64,000 nucleotides of DNA from Carex sylvatica. Its lineage: Eukaryota > Streptophyta > Magnoliopsida > Poales > Cyperaceae. Below, piece after piece: positions 1-10,103 of this stretch (position 1 is the first letter of the stretch; each line of letters opens with the position of its first letter). The position numbers were made by a program, and so were the translations under genes. The notes below the pieces were generated by a model. That model saw only the letters and a list, made by a program, of their open reading frames with translations. It did no database searches and was not told the DNA's origin. The DNA is taken from positions 104,856 through 168,855 of the forward strand of contig CAXKVR010000244.1 in NCBI GenBank assembly GCA_964058845.1. The letters are read 5' to 3'.

Positions 1-110
1 TCAAAATTTTAAAAATGCCCAAAATGCAGAAAAAATCCGTGGCCTCGAATTTTTATTCCAAACCGAGGAAAAAATCCTCGGCCGGGTGTTTTTTTTTTTT
101 TTGGTTTTTT
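1..110. repeat. Edge of a Mutator-like foldback element (partial)
   Basis: The first bases (TTTTAAAAATGCCCAAAA, then short GC-rich palindromic pieces around CCGAGG/CCTCGG and a poly-T run) have the same layout as the subterminal part of the element at 45889-47962 (TTTTAAAAATGCCCAAAT, then GGCGGTTAGGAATT pieces and poly-T). This looks like the end of a related element cut by the window edge. Relatedness is inferred from layout and a short match only. Confidence 0.4.
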
Positions 111-343
111 ACATAACAATACAAAATAACATAATCTGTCATTATTTTTTTTTTTACTACCATAAAAAGCAATTATCAGAATTTCATCGTTTAATATGCT
201 TAAGTTAAGGCGGTTTAATATGCTTAAGTTAAGGCGTATGTCTAATCTTAATTATTCTACATACCAATCAAATTCGGATAATTATAAAATTAGTTTGGAC
301 TGGTTAGACATAGATTAAATTTTGATTAATCTAACAAATAAAT

Positions 344-611
344 GAGGATGTTTTAAATTTTTGTGCCTCCTATCATATCTCTATCTTTTATTTTAGAATA
401 ACATTTTTTTTTTAAAAAATTTATAAATCAAAATAGTACAAAACTTACAATCAAAACAAAGTTCAAATGTCATGATCTTTTGTGTATATAGACAAAATAA
501 TATGGATTATATCTGACACTTTTATTACGATATTTATATTTTAAATTATAAGTCATTAAAATTTTAAAATGAAGACATGGAGACACAAAAATGAAGACAT
601 TTGAACCATCC
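344..611. mobile_element. Decayed palindromic MITE (GAGGA..TTCAAATG end family)
   Basis: The right end reads ATGAAGACATTTGAACCATCC and contains GGAGACACAAAAATGAAGAC, matching the right end of the better preserved foldback at 51722-52138 (ATGAAGGCATTTGAACCCTCC). The left end (GAGGATG...TTTTTGTGCCTCC) is the decayed opposite arm. No coding capacity. The family is non-autonomous and unclassified. Confidence 0.5.
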
Positions 612-1690
612 AATAAAACTTCGAAATGAATTTTGTAAAAAAATCGAATAAAATCCGACCAATGGTGGGATATTCTTCTTCTTAAGAAATAATATTTATA
701 TATAAATTTTGTCGATTTTCCAAAATTTTATTAGTTTTGAATTGAAAATTTTATAATTATTTTTTTAGAAGAATTTTAAAAAACGAGGAGAAGAAAAAAT
801 TATAATTCTTAATAAATGATATTAATGAACATAATAAAACTTCACCATCTCACCTTTTCACACTTCTAGTTTTAGTATTTGCAAGAATCGGTGGTCAACA
901 AAATTAACCTAAAGACTCTACATAAAAAATAATAAAATGACCACTGTTTTTATATATTTAATTCTTCATATATATTCTTGCTCATAGCAAGACTTAAGCC
1001 GTTTCGGATGATATAAAAAACTAATAATAAGCAACACTTTCATTAATTGCTAAAATTAATTTAAGAACATTTGATCCATAAATTTTGAACCTATAAAAGA
1101 GGCAACTTTCATCAATTTCAAAAAAGAAAATTATAAACTAAAAGTTGTATACTAAACCCGAAGTGCATGGAATGACATAACAGGGACTTTAATTCAATCC
1201 AACAATAGAACAGTGAGATCTAGTAATTAAAAATTTATCATTTTCTTTTTTGAAATTGATGAAAGTTCGTTCCGAATTAAGTTGACTACCGATTCTTGTA
1301 AATACTAAAGTTCATTTGGAATTTAGCTTAGTTTGTGTTTGGAGATTATGTTTTTCAGTTTGTTTGAAATTTAGATTAGGTTGAATTGTTAAGTTAGAGG
1401 TTTGTATGAATTTTATTTGTATGAATTGTGAAGTTAGAGTGCTTCTGAATCCAACTTTTCTTTTTTTTGTTATTTTTAAAGCGTGTCGTATTATTGTTCT
1501 TAATTTTATTTTGTTGTTTATAACATAGCATAATAAAACATAACGAAACTAAACTACACTACACTAAAACAAAAACTATAAAACTAAACTCAAACATAAT
1601 AAAATATAATGAAACCAAACTACACTAAAATAAAAACTATAAAATTAAACTCAAATATAATAAAACATAACATAGCTCAACTGAACTAAA
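612..1690. other. AT-rich intergenic DNA, no gene seen
   Basis: I see no sustained reading frame, RNA gene or complete transposon. There is a diffuse internal similarity near 1500-1680 (repeated AAACTAAACTACACTA-type runs), which looks like low-complexity sequence. Confidence 0.6.
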
Positions 1691-1691
1691 A

Positions 1692-3052
1692 CTACTGAAA
1701 TTGTGAAGGGCTAAATCGGTTAGGTGCTCTACTCTTATTTTTCCTACTGAAATTCCAGCCACGCCAGTCATTCCACTGTAGTTCTCCGTCCTGCGCTCTG
1801 CAGGCTGGTGTAAACTCATCGTATGGCTCCGGCTCTATGCTCATCGTGAGTGCTATAATCCATGGATCATCGGCCGCGTGAGGCACATAAAGCTGGGACA
1901 CATAGTCAGGCTGATTCCAGCTACCAGAGGCCTCCCAATCGTGAGCCCTCGCCGGATACGACTGACGAGGAGAGGCGGCTATATCCCACTGATCATGGGG
2001 CTGTATCTCCGGAGACTCATGCTGCTCATGCGGCTCAGGCGGTGGCGGCATATAGGCAGGACCCTGCAAGGATACCAATAATTCAATCTTAATTCATCGA
2101 AGGAGTAAATTTTAACTAACTTAATTTACCTAACTTGGCATAAAATAAAAAAATAACATACCTGGGGAAAAACTGGACGTCCATGCTCGTCAAGGAAGGC
2201 GTGCCAACCAGATATGCCTAGTACCCAGCGATGATAGTCCCACTCTGGCTGCTCTGAGGGCTCCGGTGGCATCTCAGAAGCCATAACAGGTGGTGCATCG
2301 GGCTCGTCCGGTGGTACTCTGCTCCAATCAATTTCCTCTCCGGCGTCTCACAGCATGGTGACTAGCTTTGTCTCATGGCCGTGGCTCTCAATGCAGGGGG
2401 CAACCAAGTTCAACATCACATGCCCAAAAGCTTTGTAGCCACTTTTTCCAAGACAAATGATTGATCGCGCGACACCTTTAATTGCCACTAGCAGCTTAAA
2501 AAAAATCAAAGTTAGATAAAAAAAGTTAGGAAAAGAGTTAAATGTGATACAAAAATGTGTTGTTTTAGGTGCATTACATACATCGCGAGCATCTTTTCGG
2601 CCAGTGGGACATAATCGGCGAAGATCTTCGAGCGCAGAAAATTACCGTAATCTCCCTCTAGATACATCGATGCCATGCAGATCCACATGTACCAAGCCTA
2701 ATATCTCAATAGGGAAGGTCCTTGGAACTGCATCCCATCCACCAGCATCCGCCACAAGTTGGCCCTTATATTGGCTGCCCTATCGTAGTGTTCCAAGTAA
2801 TGCGAACTCCAATCATGATCGGAGTAATTAGCGTGGTCCATCATATAATTAATATGTTAGTTGCAATTTAAATGCAACAACTATTATTAAGTACAAAATG
2901 CTAAAAAAACATAACTTACCCGTACCCGTGTAGACTCCTGATCATATATCTCGGGACATCTGGATTTGTGGGGATCAGTAGATCATATCCAAACTGACGG
3001 AGCACCCGGTCTGGATAGTGGTGCTCCAAAAAATCTTGTATGAAAATTATAT
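1692..3052 (-). pseudogene. Broken plant mobile domain (PMD/MAIN-like) gene fragment
   Basis: Read on the minus strand, 3052-2936 encodes HYPDRVLRQFGYDLLIPTNP, a signature of the plant mobile domain proteins (MAIN / 'phosphatase 7 long form homolog' family, often carried by MULE and Ty3 elements). Further exon-like blocks follow: about 2840-2574 (LWRMLVDGMQF.., then EGDYGNFLRSKIFADYVPLA), about 2490-2160 (SIICLGKSGYKAFGHVMLNL) and 2066-1692, a Pro/Glu/Trp-rich tail. Good splice signals survive (CAG|GTATGT at about 2160, TTGCAG at about 2067, a GTATGT donor at about 2573). Two in-frame stops break it: TAG at 2700-2698 and TGA at 2350-2348. The N-terminal part is missing. It is probably a transposon-derived, non-functional copy. 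Confidence 0.7.
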
Positions 3053-4896
3053 ATGTAAGATATAGAATTGGGCATTTGTGTCATTTTAAAAAAAAAATAT
3101 TTGTAACAAAATTTCTTTCCATCCGTTACACTCCAATTTGAGAGGAAAACCGATTCTATTAATTATAATGATACAAAGTTAAACCCACCTCTTGTATCCT
3201 TCACATCTGACATAATTTTATCAATCAAACACGATTCAATATAAATTTTTTATTCCTTTCTATTCCCTCCCTCTACTCTCCATCCAAATTAAACAAGGTG
3301 TAAATGAATCAATACACACACGCATAACAGGTTTCTTTTCAGACTGCTTTCATCCAGTATTTTTTTATTATTTTAAATCTGTAATTAGTTCAACCGAATT
3401 TAAATAAATAATTAGCAAAACTGACATAGACCTTGATAATTTTAATTTTTATTAGAGACGCACATAATAGCTGTCAGGTGGGCACCTGTTATCTGCGCTT
3501 CCAATTAAACTAAAGAAATTGGAAAATAAAATACCAACCACCTCTGGGTGGGACACTATTATTTTCTGCGTTTATGATAAAATTGAAAAATTTCAAGAAG
3601 TCATGACAACTTTTTTTTTTTTTTTCTATGAAATGGTAGCTAAAGAAATTCGATAAGTTTAGTCAAAACTACTGAATATATGCGTTTAAAAACTAAACTA
3701 AAGAGTTGTTAAACCTTAAAAATAGAGATATTTTTAATACAAATTTTAAAATCCTATCTAGAAAGAGAAAAATTCTGATCTCCTGGTCTAAAAAAATACA
3801 AATCCACTACCTTACTTATTTCTTGTGTATTTTTAAAGTATAGCTCCATTGCTTAGGTAATCAATTGCATCAATTGCTTAAGCAAGCAATTTATGGTTTG
3901 CTGAGCTCACCAATATGTCACAGACTATATATATAGAGTATCTTAGGAAGGATATATACAATTTTTTTTTTCGAAATATCTAGAAACACCAACATGTGGG
4001 GTTGCTGTACAGTCCATTTATTTGAAGAATTAATATCAAATGCAAAATCATGTTTCAAAAATAGCGTTGAATTTTGACTTTTCAACATACATTTGTCCAA
4101 ATGAATTTCTCAATTTTTTATATTTTTAGTCAAAACATGCAAATAGATACTTATGTTTTCTAATAAAAACATCAAGTCGATTTTAATATCAATAAAAAGT
4201 CTTAAACTGGTTTTCTAACCATAACCTTAATTCCACATGAAGTATTCTAATTCTTTAGTAAAAAACTTGTCTTGTCAAGTAATAATTAAATTACGGATTT
4301 ACATTAAACAAGTAATTAGCAGTGCTAACCTCACCACTTATTTTTCTCAAGTTGGATGATTCAATTACAAAAGTTTCAAGGAACTAATTGCTTAACATAC
4401 GTTTTCCTGTAATTTTTACCAGAAAATCTTTACGTTACTTGTAGTAGTATAATTACAATTGACAAAATATTTCTCACTTTATGTTCATCTTAAATTAAAT
4501 TTAAAGGAAATATCTAATTTGATATATATATAAAACGGAAATTAGTTAATTTTCAAGACAGATAATTAACTTGATTCAATATTTAAGAAAAATAAATATT
4601 TGATCTACCAACTCGAAATATGCATGTATATATATATCCCATCCCATGCACCTCAGCCCTCAAATCATAAAGGTGTAAATATCTTAAGATAAGAACGCTT
4701 TAAGTGCAAACTCACGTGGATAAGTTCAAAGCTAATAGGACGATATCAGTTACCTTGTCTAATCCGAATTGTTGAACAAAGAGGAGAAAAAGTTTAAAAA
4801 AAGTATATATATGATATAGATGTGCCAAGTCACTAAACAAAGAGGGGAAAAAGTTTCAAAGAAAGTTACCTCAGTGGCTCAGCCCATCAGCTGCCG
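3053..4896. other. AT-rich intergenic DNA
   Basis: No gene or well-bounded repeat recognised. Several poly-T tracts (for example 3610-3625) and short TA runs (about 4624-4640) are present. Confidence 0.6.
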
Positions 4897-5148
4897 AATT
4901 ATTTATTAATATCCACAATTAAATAAAAAAATACAAAATTCTCCATGGTTTTTGAATATTTCTAAAATTCCTAAAATGTTAGAAATTCTGGCTATCCATT
5001 TTTTTTAGAATCGTCATAAATTTGAACGGTCCTGAAAAGAAATAGACCGCCAGAATTTCTAACAGTTTAAGAATTTTGTATAATATCCAAAAATCATGGA
5101 TATTTTTGTAATATTTTATTTAAATGTGGATATTAATAAAAAATTCGA
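4897..5148. mobile_element. Palindromic MITE, about 250 bp
   Basis: The left arm, AATATCCACAATTAAAT...TTAGAAATTCTGG, is the near reverse complement of the right arm, CCAGAATTTCTAACAG...ATTTAAATGTGGATATT. The arms are about 100 bp each, separated by a short centre. No coding sequence. It is a foldback element of unknown superfamily, and I could not fix a target duplication. Confidence 0.65.
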
Positions 5149-5154
5149 CATTAG

Positions 5155-5794
5155 ATTTGTATCTCATGAGTGAACTCATCGTCTGCATTAACAAAAAGCA
5201 TCCTTTGAGTTAATGCATCCCAGCCGACAGTCGTTTGATTTTAAAGAAAGCCAATCCAATTCCGTTTATATATAACACAGTGTAAAAAAAACGTGCCGTG
5301 CTGTGCCGTGCTGTGATTAACACACCATGATTTTGGTCACGTGCCGTGCCGTGCCGTGCCGTGCCGTGCCGTACCGTGACCAAGTTAATTTTTCACGTGC
5401 CGTACCGTGATCAAATCGTGCCGTGACCAAGTCGGCACTCCTAGTCTCCTACCTTCTCTCGTTCCGTGCCGTGCCGTGTTTTGTGCCGTGCCGTGCCGTG
5501 ATGAAGGTAATTTCCTTGCCGTGCCGTGTTGTGTCTTCTTTGCTAACAATTGGTCATGGCACGCAAATAGTCATGGCACGAGACACGCGAGGCATGGCAC
5601 GTATCTAACACCCGTGCCGTGCCGTTCCGTGACGGAGCCGGCTCCGGCGTGCCATTTTTCCTACTCTAATATTAACACATGGGACCCTTCAATATTAATG
5701 CGAATATAATATGCACATATTTTAAAATAGATTGAACGGTCCAGATGCATTAACTCAAAAAATTATTTTTCGAGTTAATGTAGAGGATACAAAT
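5155..5794. mobile_element. MITE with TIR ATTTGTATC, carrying a GCCGT array
   Basis: The ends are inverted copies: ATTTGTATC...TCTGCATTAAC...TTTGAGTTAATGCATC on the left, and GATGCATTAACTCAAA...GTTAATGTAGAGGATACAAAT on the right. A smaller member of the family lies at 45652-45867 with the same ends. This copy is longer because of a GC-rich GCCGT-rich block in its middle. Confidence 0.6.
5289..5640. repeat. GCCGT/CCGTG degenerate tandem array
   Basis: There are runs of GTGCCGTGCCGTGCC and variants (GTACCGTG, GCTGTGCC), mixed with spacers such as ATTTTGGTCACGTG and GATCAAATCG. The array contains G-box cores (CACGTG) near 5338 and 5395. GC content is far above the surroundings. Open frames across it are a by-product of the 5-bp period. 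Confidence 0.8.
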
Positions 5795-5806
5795 TCATAT
5801 ATATAT

Positions 5807-6204
5807 GAGGTTGGCTACTATGCTTATATAAGCATATCCCCACATATGCTTATAACTCATTTTTGTGTTTTCAATATTCAAATAGTCGATCTGAACCGTT
5901 AGATGTGATCTCTATATTAAAATGTGCTTGGAGACCAAATTTTACATTTTTCTGAATTTTTTTACTATTTATTAAGCTACTTTGAAAATCGCTGATCCAA
6001 CCGTGGCTTAACAAACAGTAAAATCATAAGCCACCGTTGGATCAGCAATTTTCAAAGTGGCTTAATAAATAGTAAACAAATTCAGAAAAATATAAAATTT
6101 GGTCTCCAAGCACATTTCAATATAGATATCACATCTAATGGTTCAGATCGACTATTTGGGTATTGGAAACACAAAAATGAGTTATAAGCATAGTAGCCAA
6201 CCTC
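5807..6204. mobile_element. Palindromic MITE, GAGGTTGGCTAC ends (copy 1)
   Basis: The terminal inverted repeats are GAGGTTGGCTACTATGC and its complement GTAGCCAACCTC. The arms continue through a core containing GTGCTTGGAGACCAAATTTT and TTTACTATTTATTAAG up to a centre at about 6005. The left end carries the perfect palindrome TATGCTTATATAAGCATA, deleted from the right end. The element is embedded in TA-rich sequence. A complete copy lies at 8289-8713. Confidence 0.8.
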
Positions 6205-6252
6205 TATATGTGTGTGTGTGTGTGAGTGTGAACTGAATTTAATGTCTTAAAT

Positions 6253-6580
6253 GTCATGTTTGGTTGTGGAATAAGTGGTGGAGTAAACTCTCTACTCCAT
6301 CTTTAAAGAGTCAAACGAGGAGTAAATTTGAAAGAGTAAGATGAAATAACATTTGAGTTAATCCGATTAAATTACTCCACTTAGAGATGTGGAGTAACGT
6401 ACTCCACCTGTAGGTTCCACAATTAGAGTAACACAATATAATAATTTTCTTTCTCTTCATGAACTTATTTCACCAAACTCTAATCAAACACTAACCAAAC
6501 ATAATTATTTTAATCCACCTTAATTTAAAATAAAAAATTTAATCCAAATTAACTTTACTCCACAGCCAAACATAACCTTA
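6253..6580. mobile_element. Likely small DNA transposon/MITE (GTTTGGYTGTGGA ends)
   Basis: The left end, ATGTTTGGTTGTGGAATAA, is matched inversely by TTACTCCACAGCCAAACAT on the right. The interior is full of GGAGTAAA/TTTACTCC motifs. This resembles PIF/Harbinger- or hAT-type MITEs in plants, but the target duplication is not clear. Confidence 0.5.
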
Positions 6581-6928
6581 GCAAAGGTTATCCTCTAAAT
6601 ATAATAATGCATGCATCTCTTGGCTATAGCAAGACTACAACAGCATATTCTAGATTCCTATACTAACTAGTCTAAGCTGAATGTTCTATATGGGCCCTAC
6701 TGGAAAAGTGCATTTGCTAATAAAAAAAATGAGAAAAGTATACTTGTCAAGTTGTCACGTGGTCTCGTGGAAAAGTTCATAATTTTAAATTGAAGCTTTT
6801 GCTTTGAAGTGTAAATTTATGTTGTACTATATTTGATATACAGCAAAAATGTGTACATCATACACCGAATATGATATCATAACTAGGCCCCATAATTTGA
6901 TGAATATATAGATATGCCAACTCATTGA

Positions 6929-7667
6929 AAGCTCCCTTGATGGTTGCTTGTCTTATATTATAAATCTGTATATTTTTTTTTATCGATTTATTGATATTAT
7001 ATACGAGTGTATCTGTGTTTGACATCACAAAAAAATATGATACATTTATAGAAATTTGTAGAAATTAAAAGAAATTAAATTATTGGTTCAGTTTGATCCT
7101 TCTATGTATTGAAAAAAGTTATTTATTTCTTTTCAGATTTTTTTTGTTTATATATGTTTCTTAGAATAAATTGTATTGATACATATGTACATATAATTAT
7201 AAACTTCCTACAGTGGATATATATGAGCAAATCCTTGACCGACAAGGGAATCTGTTATAGTAGATCTAGACCGTTCTTTTAACTCTACAGTCAAAGAAGC
7301 ACCGGATTAAATTAAATTAAATTAAACTGAAAATTAATCTGAACCATTAAATTATATATGGATCTCACTGTCTAATACCTAATTAGAGGATACTTATTCC
7401 AACCTTTACAGTACTTGGAATTATTTTTGTCTTAATATTAGACAGATACAAAATTTCTTGTGTTCAGAAATTACAAAATGACCTATTTTCCCTTTCAAAA
7501 CTACAATAATATATTTATTAAATTACAATAACTCACGAGTTTTACGCTTAAGACAAACAGTCTGATATATAGGTACGTAACAATAGCTAGGTTGAGATGC
7601 CTACTTGACACCTGCCTAGGTCTATATATGAAGTCAACCCAATCACCTCAAGTCAACTAATTAAATT
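6929..7667. repeat. Tandem duplication, copy 1
   Basis: The segment starts at GAAAGCTCCCTTGATGGTTG and includes TTTTATCGATTTATTGAT, GACATCACAAAAAAATATGA and CCCTTTCAAAACTACAATAA. The same landmarks in the same order recur in 7668-9447, interrupted there by about 1 kb of microsatellite and MITE sequence. It looks like an old tandem duplication and is not a gene. Confidence 0.65.
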
Positions 7668-7699
7668 GAAAGCTCCCTTGATGTTTTCTTGCCTCATAT

Positions 7700-7823
7700 C
7701 ATAAATATGTATATATATATATGTATGTATGTAGATACATACATGTATGTACGTATGTATGTATGTACATACATGTATGTACGTATGTACGTACATACAT
7801 ACATATATATATATAGAGAGAGA
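7700..7823. repeat. TATG/TACA-type microsatellite
   Basis: Long alternation of TATGTATG, ACATACAT, TACGTATG and TATATA, ending in (AG)n. Both strands are open in several frames only because of the repeat. It is directly next to the MITE at 7824. Confidence 0.9.
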
Positions 7824-8240
7824 GAGTTGGGCTAAAATGAGCCATGGCTTATTTTGCGTTGGTGAGCCATGGCTCATTTTAGCCATTTTGAAAATTCAAA
7901 CAACCGATTCGAACCGTTCATCTTGTTCTCCATATTGAAATGTGCTTGGAGACCAAATTTTATATTTTTAAATTTTTTTTTACTATTTATTAAGTATTTT
8001 TTAAAATTGCTGATTCGATGGTCCAGAAAATTTTACTGTTTTTTACTGTTCATAGCAAAACAGCAATTTTTAAAAATGCTTAATAAATAGTAAAAAAATT
8101 TCAAAAAATATAAAATTTGGTTTCCAAGCATATTTCAATATAGAGATCACATCTAACAGTTCGGATCGGTCGTTTGGACTTTCAAAATGAAAATACGGCG
8201 TGGAGTACAAAAGCTTGGTGAGCCATGGCTCACCCAAGTC

Positions 8241-8243
<3 letters not shown>
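7824..8243. mobile_element. Palindromic MITE with GAGCCATGGCTC ends
   Basis: The left end holds GAGTTGGGCTAAAATGAGCC followed by GGTGAGCCATGGCTCA. The right end holds TGAGCCATGGCTCACCCAAG. Inside, the core (CTTGGAGACCAAATTTTATA, TTTTTTACTATTTATTAAG) is the same as in the GAGGTTGGCTAC family, but the ends differ. TGAGCCATGGCTCA is itself a perfect palindrome. No coding potential. Confidence 0.75.

Positions 8244-8288
<45 letters not shown>
8244..8288. repeat. (CT)n(TA)n microsatellite
   Basis: A CT run followed by a TA run sits exactly between two palindromic MITEs. TA-rich microsatellites flank most MITEs of this group. Confidence 0.9.
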
Positions 8289-8713
8289 GAGGTTGGCTAC
8301 TATGCTTATATAAGCATATCCCCACATATGTTTATAACTCATTTTTGTATTTTTAATGTCCAAATGGTTGATCGGAACCGTTCATCTTGTTCTCTATATT
8401 AATATGTTCTTGGAGATCAAATTTTACATTTTTCTGATTTTTTTTACTATTTATTAAGCCACTTTGAAAATCACTGATCCAACGGTGGTTTAACAAAACA
8501 GTAAAATCAGAAGCCACCGTTGAATTAGAGATTTTCAAATTGACTTAATAAATAGTAGAAAAATTCAGAAAAATGTAAAATTTGGTCTCCAAGAACATAT
8601 TAATATGGAGAACAAGATGAACGGTTCCGATCAACCATTTGGACATTAAAAATACAAAAATGAGTTATAAACATATGTGGGGATATGCTTATATAAGCAT
8701 AGTAGCCAACCTC
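8289..8713. mobile_element. Palindromic MITE, GAGGTTGGCTAC ends (copy 2, complete)
   Basis: This is a 425-bp near-perfect palindrome. GAGGTTGGCTACTATGC with TATGCTTATATAAGCATA and TCCCCACATATG is on the left, and the full complement is on the right, ending GTAGCCAACCTC. The centre is near 8500 (AACAGTAAAATC). Transcription would give a long hairpin RNA. TA/CT microsatellite lies on both sides. Confidence 0.85.
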
Positions 8714-9447
8714 TCTCTCTCTCTATATATATATTTTATCGATTTAATTATTGATGTTATTTAGGAGTGTATGACATCACAAAAAATATGATACCTTTAT
8801 TTCCGATCGGACGATCGATCCGATTCGAAAATAGAGAATCCAACGATATGAGGAGTGTATTGATAATTATAACAAATGGCATAATTTAATTCATAATTTC
8901 AGTCATATATATATCTGGTGATATACATGTTTACAACAATGTTGTAAAAGATGTTTGTTTAGGCTGATTAATCGTTCAATTAGTTATTAGCATTTATCAA
9001 ACTATTACGGATTTTTCTGATTAATTGGCTGATTATGATCAATTATTTCCGATTATTTCCAATTAATCGCTTGACGGTACTCTGTCCGTCCAACAAACAC
9101 ATACTGTTATTTACAACACTGATTTACAGGCACGTACCAATATACCCGAAATAAACCAATCTTGCAGGAGAAAATAAAACAAAAATGTTTTGGAAGCTAG
9201 AAAGATTGGCAATTCTCAATAATTTACTTTTATTCAAAGATCCACATGCATCGGAGAATTTTTAGTGTCTTAAAAAATTTACAAAATGAACTATTTTCCC
9301 TTTCAAAACTACAATAATATATTTATTAAATTACAGTAACTAATCAAGTGTATTACGCTTGAGAAGCTCCAATAATTGAAAGCTAGAAATCTTGACACAT
9401 GGAAAAGTCTATATATGGAGTCAAGTCAACTAAATTGAAAGCTAGAA

Positions 9448-10094
9448 TTAAAGACCTTACAATTCAGTAAACGGACTATGATGAAGTATGATATCGACAC
9501 ATGCATTACAAATTTCTTAGGAAAGTGCAAGTTAATTAGGAGCTTTTACCTCTGTTTATTATTTTTTAAAAATAAAGAAAGATAAAACATCTTTCTAGGA
9601 AAAGGTTAGGAACTAAGCTAAACCTTTTTCACCTTTGCCCTTAAAAAGGTTAGGAAAAGGTTAGGAACTAACCTCTGTTTATCTATCTACTAATCATACA
9701 CCATGCAAGAGGTCACAATTAAGCTCTTAATTATAAGATGACATAACTGAAAAAAAAAATATTAACAGATATATCTCACACAGCCTGAATTCGGTAAGGA
9801 GGCTTTTAAAAAGCCAGAGCCTGAACATTGAAGTCTATAAGAATATAATAACAGTATGATGATTATATATATAACATATTTTGAGATTCTCTTTCTTATC
9901 AAAATTGTTATCATTGAGGGAATATTTTCGAACGATCGATTGGATTTGATGAACCAGTTCAAAATAATTTTGTTTATGTTGAAAACAGAAAAAAAGAAAA
10001 AAGAAAAGGAGATTATACATGACAAAAAAAAAATATAAACTTATATATAGTGCAGAAGATAGGAAACGGTACCAGTGTGCAAGTCTGAACCAGA
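9448..10094. other. Intergenic DNA, no gene
   Basis: AT-rich. A short local duplication of AAAAGGTTAGGAACTAA appears near 9600-9685. The open frames near 9760-10040 are low-complexity and I do not support them as genes. Confidence 0.55.
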
Positions 10095-10103
10095 TTCTAA
10101 CAG

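Larger units (their letters stand above)
7668..9447. repeat. Tandem duplication, copy 2, split by nested insertions
   Basis: This copy starts with AAAGCTCCCTTGATGTTTTC at about 7668. It is interrupted at about 7700-8735 by a TA/TG microsatellite and two palindromic MITEs, and resumes with TTTTATCGATTTAATTATTG at about 8738. Near the end GTCTATATATGGAGTCAAGT mirrors copy 1. The interruption postdates the duplication. Confidence 0.6.

Noticed and set aside
5407..5709. 100-residue open frame in the GCCGT array
   Set aside because: The frame is open because of the 5-bp repeat, has a cysteine/arginine-rich low-complexity product (VPCRAVFCAVPCR) and no gene context.
7653..8402. Several open frames on both strands around 7.65-8.4 kb
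   Set aside because: They derive from the TATG/TACA microsatellite and the arms of palindromic MITEs.
9762..10038. Open frames of 60-87 codons near 9.8-10.0 kb
   Set aside because: Low-complexity AT-rich sequence giving F/I/K-rich peptides on both strands.
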